Part shown: positions 16,611-25,922 of the stretch, one piece after another
Position numbering within the stretch: the stretch's first letter is position 1
Layout of the letters: each line of letters begins with the position of its first letter
Origin: Azospirillum sp. TSA2s
GTDB taxonomy: Bacteria > Pseudomonadota > Alphaproteobacteria > Azospirillales > Azospirillaceae
NCBI RefSeq assembly: GCF_004923315.1
Contig: NZ_CP039650.1
Coordinates: forward strand, 1,761,501-1,825,500
Reading direction: 5' to 3'
Length of the DNA: 64,000 bases
Notes under the pieces: generated by a model
What the model was told of the DNA's origin: nothing
Seen by the model: only the letters and a program-made list of their open reading frames with translations
Database searches by the model: none
Translations under genes and position numbers: made by a program

Positions 16611-17186
16611 TTACTTGCCGGACCCGGAGTGCGACACTGTGTCGCTTTTGCTTCCCCCGCTGCTGCCGTTTCGGCGGGTGTCCCCCTGGGCGACCTGGCT
16701 GTCGGGGGTGAGCTGGTCCACCTTGTCCTCCACCTTTTCGCGGGCGGCTTCGGTCGGCTGCTCCGACGGCTTGACCTCCACCGTCACCGGCGCGGTGCCG
16801 TCGTCGATCATGTCCAGCTTCTTGGCGGCAGACCGCGACAGGTCGATCACGCGACCATCGACATAAGGGCCGCGGTCGTTGACGATGACGTCGACGCTCT
16901 TGCCGTTCTCCTCATTCGTGACGGTCGCCTTGGCGCCCAGCGGCAGGGTGCGCGAGGCGGCGGTCGCCTTGTTCTGGTTCATCGTTTCGCCGCTCGCGGT
17001 GGTGCGGCCATGGAATTTCTGGCTGTAGAAGGACGCTTCCCCCTTGTGGACGAGGATCTCCTCGCCATCCTCATGCTCGACATGCACGGGCGGAACCTTG
17101 GCCTTTCCATTCGCCAGCGCAGGGACGGCAGTCCCACTCAGGGTCGCGGCGGCAATCGCCAGGACGATGATGCGTGTTGTCTTCAT
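16611..17186 (-). CDS. RlpA-like double-psi beta-barrel exported protein
   Basis: A 191-residue protein with an N-terminal signal peptide (KTTRIIVLAIAAATLSG, cleaved near ALA). The RlpA barrel spans about residues 48-135: EASFYSQKFHGRTTASGE, then LPLGAKATVTN and VNDRGPYVDGRVIDLSRSAA, including the conserved Asp of the lytic transglycosylase core. RlpA cleaves naked glycan strands in septal peptidoglycan. There is no SPOR domain; the tail is a low-complexity Ser/Gly/Lys region. There is also no lipobox, so it is probably a soluble periplasmic protein. Confidence 0.85.
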   Translation of the reverse strand: MKTTRIIVLAIAAATLSGTAVPALANGKAKVPPVHVEHEDGEEILVHKGEASFYSQKFHGRTTASGETMNQNKATAASRTLPLGAKATVTNEENGKSVDVIVNDRGPYVDGRVIDLSRSAAKKLDMIDDGTAPVTVEVKPSEQPTEAAREKVEDKVDQLTPDSQVAQGDTRRNGSSGGSKSDTVSHSGSGK

Positions 17187-17355
17187 CGGTTCACCTCCAA
17201 CGGCGGACCAACGGCATTCAAGGAAAAGAGTTCCCTCTCGCAGCCGACACAAGTCATCGCTACTATTTCTGGTTTTCTATATCTTGACGAATTCGAAATG
17301 GGTGGCCCGTCCGGGCGCTCTTCCGGTCTGCAACACAACGGTCAGGGGAGAAAGC

Positions 17356-18363
17356 ATGGCCGATGATGCCGCTTGGACTGCATCCGAATTTGCGGCGAAG
17401 CCCGCCGGCGGAACCGCTGCCGACCCGGCCTCCGGTTCCGTGGAGATGCGCTTCGTCGCGATGCCCGATGGGGCCAAGCTGCGCGTCGCCGTCTGGCCGG
17501 TGCCGGAGCGGGTTCGCGGCACGGCGCTGGTGCTGACCGGCCGGGCGGAGTTCATCGAGAAATATGCTGAAACCGCGGAGGCGCTGGCCGCCCGTGGTTT
17601 CCGCGTCGTGGCGTTGGACTGGCGCAATCAGGGCCTGTCCGACCGGCCCTTGCCTAACCGGCAGATCCACCATCTGACCGACTTCGCGACGCTGGTGGAC
17701 GATCTCGACGAGGTTCATCGGCAGGTGGTGGCACCGGTCGCCGCGAAGACGGGCGGGCCGCTGATCCTGCTGGCCCATTCCATGGGCGGGCTGGTGGCGA
17801 CGCTGGCGCTGGCCCGCCATGCCGACGATGATCCCGACCGCTATGCCGCCGTCCTGCTGTCGGCGCCGATGTACGCCATCCACAGCGGGCCGCTGCCGCG
17901 CTGGCTGGTCCGGGTGCTGGCCGACGTCGGGCTCGCCTGCGGCCTGGGTGCCCGCTATGCGCTGGGGCAGGGCGACTACGACCCGGCGGAGGGGCGCTTC
18001 AGCCTGGACAACAAGATCACCGCCGATCCGGGGCGCTACGCCGCCTTCCACGGCCCCTATGCCGAGCGGCCGGAACTGCGCGTCGGCGGCGTCAGCTTCG
18101 CCTGGGTCGCCGCTGCCCTGGATGCGGAGGATGCGCTGCGCCATACCCTGCCGCTGGAGCGGGTGCGCACGCCGGTGCTGCTGCTCAGCGCGCCGGAAGA
18201 CCGGGTGGTGCGGGCGGCGGCGCACCGCGCGGTGGTCGCCCGCCTCGGCAACGCCCATCTTGCCGACTATCCCGGGGCGCGGCACGAACTGCTGATGGAA
18301 TGCGACGCCATCCGCGACCGGGTGTGGGCGGACATCGACGCCTTTCTCGACAGGACCCTTTAG
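17356..18363 (+). CDS. Alpha/beta hydrolase, lysophospholipase/monoacylglycerol-lipase type
   Basis: A 335-residue serine hydrolase of the Hydrolase_4 group. LLAHSMGGLVATL holds the nucleophile; an early LTGRAEFIEKY replaces the usual HG oxyanion motif with a form typical of this group; SAPEDRVV and GARHELLME supply Asp and His. It is expected to cleave fatty-acyl esters such as lysophospholipids. The start at 17356 has AGGGGAG 5 bases upstream. An open frame continues upstream to 17044 antisense to rlpA, but it is not conserved. The next gene follows in the same direction after 72 bases. Confidence 0.85.
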   Translation: MADDAAWTASEFAAKPAGGTAADPASGSVEMRFVAMPDGAKLRVAVWPVPERVRGTALVLTGRAEFIEKYAETAEALAARGFRVVALDWRNQGLSDRPLPNRQIHHLTDFATLVDDLDEVHRQVVAPVAAKTGGPLILLAHSMGGLVATLALARHADDDPDRYAAVLLSAPMYAIHSGPLPRWLVRVLADVGLACGLGARYALGQGDYDPAEGRFSLDNKITADPGRYAAFHGPYAERPELRVGGVSFAWVAAALDAEDALRHTLPLERVRTPVLLLSAPEDRVVRAAAHRAVVARLGNAHLADYPGARHELLMECDAIRDRVWADIDAFLDRTL

Positions 18364-18435
18364 CACAAGACTCTTGCGCCGGCCGGCGGCTCTGTCGTCG
18401 GATAGGCGACTTCAGGACCAAAGGTGCCCAGCAGC

Positions 18436-19449
18436 ATGACCGATTTCTGGACGGCGTCCGGTTTCCACCTGTTGACCCGCGATGCCGACAACCATCTGGC
18501 GGTGACGCCCGATTTCCTGCGCGCCTACCTGCTCCGGCCGGAGATGCGGCCGCCGGAGGAAGCCTGCGATGCGGAGCGCACGCTGCACGCCGCCTTGCTG
18601 GACGATCCGGCGCGGATGGTGCCCGCGCCGCTGCTCGACGCCATCGCCGACCCGGATGCGCGGGAGAATTTCCAGGTCTGGCTGGCCTTCCGCGACCGGC
18701 TGCTCGCGGCCGGAACGCTGGAAGGCTGCTACATCCGCCTGTTCCGCGAGGGTGCCCGCGGGGTGCCCGCCCTGTTCATCGACCAGCTGGTCCACGCCAT
18801 CCTGCGCGGCATCCTGGATGAAACGCCGTCCGGCCTGCGGGCGCGGGCGGGGGAGCTGTTCTTCCGCGAACAGACGGTGTCGGTGGAGGACGGCCGCGTC
18901 CGCGTCGCCGATGCCGAGACGGTGGAGACGATGGCGGCGTCCGGCGGCTTCGGTTCGCTCGGCCGCCTGGTGGTGGAGGCCGGCACCGCTCCCCGCAGCG
19001 TCGAACTGGACATCCTGGACGAGACCAACCACCCGCTCTATTGGGGCCGCGATGCCCGTCACGACACCGTGCTGGACATCACCTTCGCCGCCGCCGGGCT
19101 GGACGCGCTGGCCCGCGTGCTGGAGGCCTGGGTCGGGCATTTCCTGGGCGTGACGGTCAGCATCCAGCCGGTGCAGAACATCCGTGACGACCGCTGGGTC
19201 TGGCATGTCGGGCTCGACAGTTCCGCCACCGCGATCCTCAACGACCTGTACAATGGCGTGGAGGTGGGGGAGGACCGGCTGGCCCGCATCCTCGCCCTGT
19301 TCCGCCTGGACTTTGCCGATCCCGCCGCCATGCGCCCCGATCTCGCCGGCCGGCCGGTCTATCTGGGGCTGGCGATGACGGAAGGACGGCGGCTGAAGCT
19401 CAAGCCGCAGAACCTGCTGGTCAATCTGCCGCTCGCTTCGGTGGCGTGA
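18436..19449 (+). CDS. Conserved hypothetical protein (DUF6352-like)
   Basis: A 337-residue soluble protein beginning MTDFWTASGFHLLTRDADNH. I associate it from memory with DUF6352, a family of uncharacterised proteobacterial proteins. Features include ELFFREQTVSVEDGRV and WGRDARHDTVLDITF, and no catalytic motif or membrane segment. ATG 18436 is preferred to GTG 18424 because the AAAGG ribosome site abuts the latter. Placement behind the lysophospholipase-like gene suggests co-transcription. Function unknown. Confidence 0.7.
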   Translation: MTDFWTASGFHLLTRDADNHLAVTPDFLRAYLLRPEMRPPEEACDAERTLHAALLDDPARMVPAPLLDAIADPDARENFQVWLAFRDRLLAAGTLEGCYIRLFREGARGVPALFIDQLVHAILRGILDETPSGLRARAGELFFREQTVSVEDGRVRVADAETVETMAASGGFGSLGRLVVEAGTAPRSVELDILDETNHPLYWGRDARHDTVLDITFAAAGLDALARVLEAWVGHFLGVTVSIQPVQNIRDDRWVWHVGLDSSATAILNDLYNGVEVGEDRLARILALFRLDFADPAAMRPDLAGRPVYLGLAMTEGRRLKLKPQNLLVNLPLASVA

Positions 19450-19466
19450 AGGGGGCGGCGGCCTCC

Positions 19467-20612
19467 TCAATCCCCCAGCAGCGCACCCACCGGCTTCAGC
19501 GGCTCGTGCGCGTCGAACAGGATCTTCAGGATCGCCAGGATCGGTACGGCCAGCAGCGCGCCGGGAATGCCCCACAGCCAGCCCCAGAACAGGATCGACA
19601 CGAACACCGCGATGGGGTTCAGCGACAGCCGGCGCCCGACGATCATCGGCGTCAGGAAATTGCCCTCCAGCGTGGTCAGCGCCACGAAGGACAGCGGCGG
19701 CAGGATGATGGTGCCGAGGCTGTCGAAGGTCAGGACCGATACCAGGAAGAACACGCCGGTCATCACCGCCGGGCCGATGAAGGGGATGTAGTTGGCCAGC
19801 GCCACCATCACTCCCCACAGCGCCGGGTTCGGCAGCCCCCACATCCACATCACCAGCCCGGTCGCCAGCCCCAGCACCGCATTGATGACGGTGATGGTCA
19901 GCAGATAGGCGGCGATGTTCTGCTGCAGCGTCGCCGCGACCATCGCGTAATGCACGCGGTCATCGACGTTGCGCATGGTGCCGATCAGCGACTCCAACGA
20001 ATGGCGGCCGCGGGCGAGGAAGAAATAGAGCAGCACCAGCAGGATCACGACATTGGCGAGAACCGATTCGACCTGGCTGACCGCCTGTTCCATCAGGGTC
20101 GGACCGCGCACCACCACTTCGCGCACCGGCCCTGCCTCGCCGGTTTCCTTGGTGATCTCCTCGATCTGGCGGGAGGCTTCGCGGGCGCGGTCGATGCCGG
20201 CGCGGATGTCGCCCAGCTTGAATTCCAACTCATGCAGGACCCGCGGCATGCGGTTCACCCACTCCGCCGCCGGGGTGGACAAGGTATAGACCGCCAGCAG
20301 CACGCCGCCGAACAGCATGACGACCATGACGGCGGCGCCGAGCCCCTCTGGCACCCCGACGCGGTAGAGGGCGCGGACCAGCGGTCGCAGAAGGAAGCTG
20401 AGGATCAGCGCCAGCATGATCGGCAGCAGCACGTCGCGTCCGAAATAGAGCGCGAACAGAACGGCGATGACGAACAGGCCGACGACGGCGATGGTCATCG
20501 GATCGCGGCGGTGGCCGGGTGAGGGCAAGGGTTCGGTCGCCGGTTCCGGCGTGCCGGCAAGCGGAGCCTCGGGGGCGGGGGGAAGCGAGGCGAGCGGGCT
20601 GCGGTCTGTCAT
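19467..20612 (-). CDS. AI-2E family (PerM-like) transporter
   Basis: A 381-residue membrane protein with about eight helices in the AI-2E exporter/PerM arrangement. An N-terminal block of helices is separated from the C-terminal block by a long soluble segment (about 110-200, ELEFKLGDIRAGIDRAREASRQ). Family signatures near the end include GPAVMTGVFFL, LEGNFLTPMIVGRRLSLNP and FWGWLWGIPGALLAVPIL. Members export autoinducer-2 or act in Na+/H+ exchange; which applies here is unknown. The proline-rich first 35 residues are cytosolic. Confidence 0.9.
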   Translation of the reverse strand: MTDRSPLASLPPAPEAPLAGTPEPATEPLPSPGHRRDPMTIAVVGLFVIAVLFALYFGRDVLLPIMLALILSFLLRPLVRALYRVGVPEGLGAAVMVVMLFGGVLLAVYTLSTPAAEWVNRMPRVLHELEFKLGDIRAGIDRAREASRQIEEITKETGEAGPVREVVVRGPTLMEQAVSQVESVLANVVILLVLLYFFLARGRHSLESLIGTMRNVDDRVHYAMVAATLQQNIAAYLLTITVINAVLGLATGLVMWMWGLPNPALWGVMVALANYIPFIGPAVMTGVFFLVSVLTFDSLGTIILPPLSFVALTTLEGNFLTPMIVGRRLSLNPIAVFVSILFWGWLWGIPGALLAVPILAILKILFDAHEPLKPVGALLGD

Positions 20613-20737
20613 CGCGGTGGCCGGACCTCCGGAGGGAGGCGCTTGACGGCGGCGCCCGACCCTCCGATCTAGGGGAGTGTTTTTCCGGGCCGCCCACCCT
20701 GCGGTCCCCGCCCGTCCTTGCCGGAGACCCGATCGAG

Positions 20738-21262
20738 ATGCGCAGCCCGTTTCCCCTGATGAACGCTTCCGCCGGCCTTTTGGTTCTGGGTCTGCTGACC
20801 GCCGCGCTCCCGCTGCGCACGGCGGCGGCCGACGAGGTGGTCGGCCGCTTCTCCAACGACTGGACCGGCAACGGGTTGGAGATCCAGGCGATCGAGGATC
20901 CCAAGGTGAAGGGAATCACCTGCCATCTGGTCGATTTCGACCGCAGCCTGATCGACCGGCTGAGCAAGGGCAACTGGTTCGAGGACCCGTCCAACGCCTC
21001 CATCGCCTGCCGTCAGACCGGGCCGGTGACCGTCGGTGACATCGAGTTGTCGCAGAAGGGGGAGGAGGTCTTCTCCGAACGGAAGAGCCTGATTTTCAAG
21101 TCGATCGCCATTCGCCGCATCTACGACCGGCCGAACGACACGATGGTTTATGTGGTGTACAGCCGACAGGTGAAGGACGCCTCGGCCAAGACCTCGATCT
21201 CCACCGTTCCGCTGTTCAGCGCGAATGCGACCTGGACGAAGGGCAAGCCGGCGGCGAAGTGA
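20738..21262 (+). CDS. creA: CreA family periplasmic protein
   Basis: A 174-residue protein with a signal peptide (hydrophobic 12-30, cleavage near AAADEV). The mature part EVVGRFSNDW, KGITCHLVDFDRS, SIACRQTGPV and AIRRIYDRPNDTMVYVVYS is the complete CreA family. CreA is a small exported protein whose role is unknown despite its name; it is not itself a catabolite regulator by any demonstrated mechanism. The two cysteines likely pair. The start is ATG 20738. Confidence 0.9.
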   Translation: MRSPFPLMNASAGLLVLGLLTAALPLRTAAADEVVGRFSNDWTGNGLEIQAIEDPKVKGITCHLVDFDRSLIDRLSKGNWFEDPSNASIACRQTGPVTVGDIELSQKGEEVFSERKSLIFKSIAIRRIYDRPNDTMVYVVYSRQVKDASAKTSISTVPLFSANATWTKGKPAAK

Positions 21263-21286
21263 GGGCGCGGGCGCTCACCCCCATTC

Positions 21287-22240
21287 TTACCCCACGATCC
21301 GCCCCAGCCGCACCGCCGTCTGGCCGGCTTTCACCCGGCGGGCGGGCATGATGAGGACGCAGTCGTCATGGGGCGTCAGGATCGCGCGCGTGTCGTCCCA
21401 GCCGATGACGGTGCCGGCGCGGCCGATCACCTCCATGCCGACGAAGGGGGCGGTGAAGCGGAACCGCTCGGTGGAGGCGGTGACGGCGTCGGTGACCTCG
21501 ACCACCCGCTGCGGATCGCTGCGTGGGCGCAGGCGGGGACCGTTCAGCGGCGGATCGATCATCTCCAGGCCGAGAAGCAGGCGCAGACAGCTTTCCAGCG
21601 CGACCGTCGCCGTCTCGGTCCGCCAATGCTGGCCGCATTCGACCAGGATCGCAGTGTGCGATCCCTCCGGCTCGGCGAAGCTGCCGTAATCGATCAGCCG
21701 CTTGCCCCCGGCATGCCCGCCGTCCGCCACCACCCAGGCCGGATAGCCGAGTCCGAGCGCAAGGTCGCGCCCGCGCGTGGTCCGGCCGCACAGGGTCAGC
21801 GGCGCGGTGTCCGCCGTCATCGAATGCAGGTCGAGCAGCAGGTCCGCCGACTCGTAGACCGGGCGCAGGACGCGGGCGCGGCGAAGCTCCACGCTGTCGC
21901 GCCGGCCGTCCAGATGCTCCGGCGACCACAGCCGGTTGAAATCCTCGTCCAGATAGCGCGAGGCATAAGGGTTCTGGCGGTCGAAGGTGGCATAGGCGGC
22001 GGTGTTGGCGAAGACGAAGGTCAGCCGTCCGCGCGTCGGCCGCAGACCCATCCGCAGCAGCGCATCCAGGGCGATGGCGCCGCACAGCTCGTTGCCGTGG
22101 ACGAGCGCGTTCAGCACCACATGCGGCCCCGGCTCCGCCGCCGACAGGCTGGTGACGTGGTCGATGCCGGTGTTGCCACGCCGGTGGGGCGCGATGTCCG
22201 GCGGGGTGAGTTCGACGGGGGCGAAGAGCGGGTCGGTCAA
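21287..22240 (-). CDS. Succinylglutamate desuccinylase/aspartoacylase-family protein
   Basis: About 317 residues of the AstE/AspA zinc-hydrolase family. NALVHGNELCGAIAL gives the first zinc ligands (His, Glu) and LLLDLHSM the later His; ILVECGQHW carries the catalytic glutamate region. Such enzymes deacylate N-acyl amino acids. The start is uncertain: TTG 22240 (LTDPLFAPVEL) precedes the first conserved block, while an in-frame ATG at 22366 adds 42 poorly conserved residues. The N-formylglutamate amidohydrolase gene is divergent on the other side, hinting at a shared theme of amino-acid deacylation. Confidence 0.8.
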   Translation of the reverse strand: MTDPLFAPVELTPPDIAPHRRGNTGIDHVTSLSAAEPGPHVVLNALVHGNELCGAIALDALLRMGLRPTRGRLTFVFANTAAYATFDRQNPYASRYLDEDFNRLWSPEHLDGRRDSVELRRARVLRPVYESADLLLDLHSMTADTAPLTLCGRTTRGRDLALGLGYPAWVVADGGHAGGKRLIDYGSFAEPEGSHTAILVECGQHWRTETATVALESCLRLLLGLEMIDPPLNGPRLRPRSDPQRVVEVTDAVTASTERFRFTAPFVGMEVIGRAGTVIGWDDTRAILTPHDDCVLIMPARRVKAGQTAVRLGRIVG

Positions 22241-22507
22241 GCGGCAGCTCGCCAGCGGTGGGCGCTCCGAACAGTATGGCGAACCAAGCGACTCCGCGCC
22301 AGTGCGGGCCGGTTGGGTAGGGCGGTTTTTTTGGCTGATGCGCGCTGTGCGATGTTGCGGCAGCATGGCAGGATCATGACGAATTGCCGTCGACTGAGGC
22401 TTGACGCTTGGGTTATAGGATCCGCCTGATCAATCAGGGCGGCGGTTGACCTTGCGGCAATTGAACTGGCGGTTGTTTCCATCCTGTCGTCTGGTCGGGG
22501 CCGGTCG

Positions 22508-23374
22508 ATGAGCTTCGTGATCGATGACGTTCTTGTCCGCAACGACCCGGTGGGCGAGCGCCTTCCGGTGCTGTTCGATTCGCCGCACAGCGGCAGCGTC
22601 TATCCCGCCGATTTCCGGGTGATCTGTCCGCATCCCCTGCTGCGCCAGGGCGAGGACAGCCATGTGGAGGAGCTGTTCGCCACGGCGCCCGACCATGGCG
22701 CCACCCTGCTGTGCGCGCTGTTTCCCCGCACCTGCATCGACGTGAACCGCGCGGTCGACGACATCGACCCGGCGCTGATCGACGGCGAGTTGCCGATGCC
22801 GCTACGCCCGACTCCGCGCAGCACGCTGGGCATGGGGCTGATCCGCAGCATGCTGCGGCCGGGCGTGCCGCTCTATGACGGGAAGCTGCCGGCGGCGGCG
22901 GTGGCCGACCGAATCGATCGCTATTACCGCCCCTACCATGCCCAGATGCGGCTTGCGCTGGATGGCTTGGCGGCGCGGTTCGGCACGGTGTGGCACGTCA
23001 ACTGCCATTCCATGCCGTCGTCGCTGCGGCCGGACGGGCGCGACCCGCTGGCGGTGGATTTCGTCATCGGCGACCGCGACGGCACCACCAGCGAGCCCGG
23101 ATTCGTCCGGCTGGTGGCGGAGACCCTGCGCGGCTTCGGCCATCGCGTGGCGATCAACGATCCGTACAAGGGGGTGGAATTGTTGGCGCGCTATGGCGAT
23201 CCGGCGCGCGGCCGTCATTCGATCCAGCTTGAGATCAACCGCCGCCTCTACATGAACGAGGAGACGCTGGAACGTCACGACGGCTTCGTCCGGCTGAAGG
23301 GCGAGATCGACATGCTGATCCGCCGCATCGCCGACTATGCCGGGCAGCGCCTCCTGCACCGGGCCGCGGAGTAG
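22508..23374 (+). CDS. N-formylglutamate amidohydrolase
   Basis: A 288-residue FGase-family enzyme. LPVLFDSPHSGSVYP near the N-terminus, TCIDVNRAVDDID, then WHVNCHSMPS and SIQLEINRRLYM make up the metal site and catalytic residues. It should release formate from N-formylglutamate, the last step of one histidine-degradation route, though no hut genes are present here. This copy fits canonical HutG better than the one at 1551-2408. It is divergent from the aspartoacylase-like gene. Confidence 0.88.
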   Translation: MSFVIDDVLVRNDPVGERLPVLFDSPHSGSVYPADFRVICPHPLLRQGEDSHVEELFATAPDHGATLLCALFPRTCIDVNRAVDDIDPALIDGELPMPLRPTPRSTLGMGLIRSMLRPGVPLYDGKLPAAAVADRIDRYYRPYHAQMRLALDGLAARFGTVWHVNCHSMPSSLRPDGRDPLAVDFVIGDRDGTTSEPGFVRLVAETLRGFGHRVAINDPYKGVELLARYGDPARGRHSIQLEINRRLYMNEETLERHDGFVRLKGEIDMLIRRIADYAGQRLLHRAAE

Positions 23375-23436
23375 GCGTCCCGCCGCACGGCCGTTGCGGC
23401 GGCGGGTCCGCGTGAGGCGGGCTCAGGCTCCCCGGA

Positions 23437-23757
23437 TCAGCCCTGAGTCACGTGCTCGCGCGCGATGTCCAGGAAATGCGCCATCTGCTTTTCCACCCGG
23501 TGTTCGGAGATGTCGACTCCGCGGGCGTTCAGGTCGGCGCACAGCTTGTCCCGGATGTCGTGCGGGCCGGCGGTGGCGATGTCGGTGTCCACGATCTGGC
23601 GCGCATAGGCCTCGGCCTCCGCCCCGGACAGCCCCATCAGGTCGGCGGCCCATTCGCCGGCCAGACGGTCGCGCCGGGCGCGGATGCGGAAGAGCAGGTC
23701 CGCGTCGTGCTGGAACTTGTTCTCAAAAGCCTTTTCGCGGTCGTCGAAGGTCGTCAT
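23437..23757 (-). CDS. DUF1476 protein, zeta-type F1-ATPase inhibitor
   Basis: A 106-residue helical protein of DUF1476: MTTFDDREKAFENKFQHD at the start and LMGLSGAEAEAYARQIV in the middle. In Paracoccus this protein (zeta subunit) uses its N-terminal helix to block ATP hydrolysis by the F1Fo-ATP synthase. The family is almost limited to Alphaproteobacteria, which supports the taxonomic placement. It is a single gene, convergent with hutG-like and divergent from the NRDE gene. Confidence 0.92.
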   Translation of the reverse strand: MTTFDDREKAFENKFQHDADLLFRIRARRDRLAGEWAADLMGLSGAEAEAYARQIVDTDIATAGPHDIRDKLCADLNARGVDISEHRVEKQMAHFLDIAREHVTQG

Positions 23758-23918
23758 GGGGACCCAGGCTCCTTATTGGTTTCGCTCCCGTTTCCAATGA
23801 TTATATAGCCCGGAAGCGGTTGTCGTCACTGTCCCGCCGCGTCGCAGCCGCGGATATTCTGCAGAGTTTCCTCGGGGCGGCGGGATACCCTTGGGCACCA
23901 CAAAAGACAAGGCATCGC

Positions 23919-24692
23919 ATGTGCAGCGTGATCCTCCTGCGGCGACCCGACGCAACCTGGCCGCTGGTCGTCGCCGGAAACCGTGACGAGATGACAGGGC
24001 GCCCCTGGCTTCCTCCCGCCCGCCACTGGCCCGACCGCCCGAACGTGGTCGCCGGGCTGGACGAACTGGCCGGCGGCTCCTGGATGGGGCTGAACGACGA
24101 GGGGGTGGTGGCGGTCATCCTCAACCGCTTCGGCACGCTGGGGCCGGAGGCCGGCAAGCGGTCGCGCGGCGAACTGGTGCTGGACGCGCTGGACCATGCC
24201 GACGCCGCCGATGCCGCGCGCAGCTTCGCGGACCTCGACATCCGCGCCTATCGCCCCTTCAATCTGGTGATCGCCGACAACCGCGACGCCTATCTGGTCG
24301 TCCATCGCGGCGCCAACCCGCGCCACCGGCCGGAGGTGTCGTCGATCCCCGCCGGCGTCCACATGCTGACCGCCTTCGAGCTGGACGACCCGCAGGACCC
24401 GCGCACCGCCTTCTATCGCCCGCTGTTCGAGCATGCGGTGCCACCGGCCGTGGACGTCTCCGACGCGGAGTCCTTCGCCTGGGGCGGCTGGCCGGAGTTG
24501 ATGGGCAGCCGCATCTGGGAAGGCACGCCGGACGAGCGCGGCGCCATGGATTTCCTGCTGCCGAACGGCTTCGGCACTTCGTCCAGCTCCCTGCTGGCGG
24601 TGCCGCGGGTGGAGCGGCCCGACCTGAACCCGATCTGGCACTTCGCCCCCGGCCGCCCGCACGCGGTGGATTATGCGCCGGTGGAGCTGTGA
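23919..24692 (+). CDS. NRDE (TANGO2-like) family protein
   Basis: A 257-residue protein starting MCSVILLRR with the namesake AGNRDEMTGRPW at about residues 21-32, then LAGGSWMGLNDEGVVAVILNR. The conserved Cys2 after the initiator Met recalls the N-terminal nucleophile hydrolase fold suggested for TANGO2/NRDE proteins. Eukaryotic TANGO2 has been tied to heme or lipid handling; a bacterial role is not settled. ATG 23919 is required to place Cys at position 2. Confidence 0.88.
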   Translation: MCSVILLRRPDATWPLVVAGNRDEMTGRPWLPPARHWPDRPNVVAGLDELAGGSWMGLNDEGVVAVILNRFGTLGPEAGKRSRGELVLDALDHADAADAARSFADLDIRAYRPFNLVIADNRDAYLVVHRGANPRHRPEVSSIPAGVHMLTAFELDDPQDPRTAFYRPLFEHAVPPAVDVSDAESFAWGGWPELMGSRIWEGTPDERGAMDFLLPNGFGTSSSSLLAVPRVERPDLNPIWHFAPGRPHAVDYAPVEL

Positions 24693-24829
24693 GGGGCGGG
24701 TTGACCGCACAATCCTGCCCTCCCGCCCCCGTCGTTGTGTTCGTGCACCCGGCTTGCTATATCACTCTGGCACATTCCTGGGCCGGCAAGCTCGCTTGAC
24801 CGGTCCTTACGTATTTGGACGATCACGCG

Positions 24830-25594
24830 ATGACACGACGCCGGCGCATCTACGAAGGCAAGGCCAAGGTACTCTTCGAAGGGCCGGAGCCGGGCACCCT
24901 GGTGCAATACTTCAAGGACGACGCCACCGCCTTCAACAACCAGAAGAAGGGCGTCATCACCGGCAAGGGGGTGCTGAACAACCGCATCTCCGAGTATCTG
25001 ATGAGCCGTCTGTCCGAGATCGGCGTGCCCACGCACTTCATGCGCCGCCTGAACATGCGCGAGCAGCTGGTGCGCGAGGTCGAGATCATCCCGATCGAGG
25101 TCGTGGTGCGCAACGTCGCCGCCGGCAGCCTGTCGCGCCGCTTCGGCATTCCCGAAGGCACGCCGCTGCCGCGGTCGATCATCGAATACTACTACAAGTC
25201 GGACGAGCTGAACGATCCGATGGTTTCCGAGGAGCACATCACCGCCTTCGGCTGGGCGGCTCCGCAGGACCTCGACGACATGGTCGCGCTGTCGCTTCGC
25301 GTGAACGACTATCTGTCCGGCCTTTTCCTCGGCATCGGGCTCAAGCTGGTGGATTTCAAGCTGGAATTCGGCCGGCTGTGGGAGAACGAGGAGATGCGGA
25401 TCGTCCTGGCGGACGAGATCAGCCCCGACAATTGCCGCCTGTGGGACGTCAAGACCAACGAGAAGCTGGACAAGGACCGGTTCCGCCAGGACCTGGGCCG
25501 CGTCGAGGAAGCCTATCAGGAGGTCGCGCGGCGCCTCGGCATCCTGCCGGAAGGCGGGCCGAGCGACGTCAAGGGCCCCAAGACGATCCAGTGA
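24830..25594 (+). CDS. purC: Phosphoribosylaminoimidazole-succinocarboxamide synthase
   Basis: A 254-residue SAICAR synthase of de novo purine synthesis; it joins aspartate to CAIR with ATP. IYEGKAKVLFEG binds nucleotide, EVVVRNVAAGSLSRRFG and VDFKLEFG are family signatures, and ADEISPDNCRLWD is the second PurC pattern. ATG 24830 gives the usual length; a TTG at 24815 is an unlikely alternative. purS follows after 54 bases. purQ and purL, which often come next, are absent. Confidence 0.95.
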   Translation: MTRRRRIYEGKAKVLFEGPEPGTLVQYFKDDATAFNNQKKGVITGKGVLNNRISEYLMSRLSEIGVPTHFMRRLNMREQLVREVEIIPIEVVVRNVAAGSLSRRFGIPEGTPLPRSIIEYYYKSDELNDPMVSEEHITAFGWAAPQDLDDMVALSLRVNDYLSGLFLGIGLKLVDFKLEFGRLWENEEMRIVLADEISPDNCRLWDVKTNEKLDKDRFRQDLGRVEEAYQEVARRLGILPEGGPSDVKGPKTIQ

Positions 25595-25648
25595 CTGCCA
25601 TCCAATAACCACCCCCTCCACCAACACCCCAAAGCGAGCGGACATCCG

Positions 25649-25891
25649 ATGAAGGCCAAGGTTCACGTCACCCTCAAGCGCGGCGTTCTCGACCCCCAGG
25701 GCAAGGCCATCGCGCACGCGCTGCACACGCTGGGCTTCGACGGCGTCGAGGACGTCCGCGCCGGCAAGGTGATCGAGCTGCAGCTCAAGAGCACCGACGA
25801 GGCGACCGCCCGCAAGGAGGTCGAGGCGATGTGCAGCAAGCTGCTCGCCAACACCGTGATCGAGGACTACGCCATCGAGCTGGTGGCCTGA
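25649..25891 (+). CDS. purS: Phosphoribosylformylglycinamidine synthase subunit PurS
   Basis: An 80-residue PurS, the small scaffold of the three-part FGAM synthase (PurLQS) that carries ammonia from PurQ to PurL. VTLKRGVLDPQGKAIAHAL and LGFDGVEDVRAGKVIEL are diagnostic, and the length is standard. It is separated from purC by 54 bases. The DNA glycosylase gene that follows replaces the purQ expected in most alphaproteobacteria. Confidence 0.95.
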   Translation: MKAKVHVTLKRGVLDPQGKAIAHALHTLGFDGVEDVRAGKVIELQLKSTDEATARKEVEAMCSKLLANTVIEDYAIELVA

Positions 25892-25922
25892 TCTAACGGT
25901 TGTCTGGATTGGAGCGCGGCCG

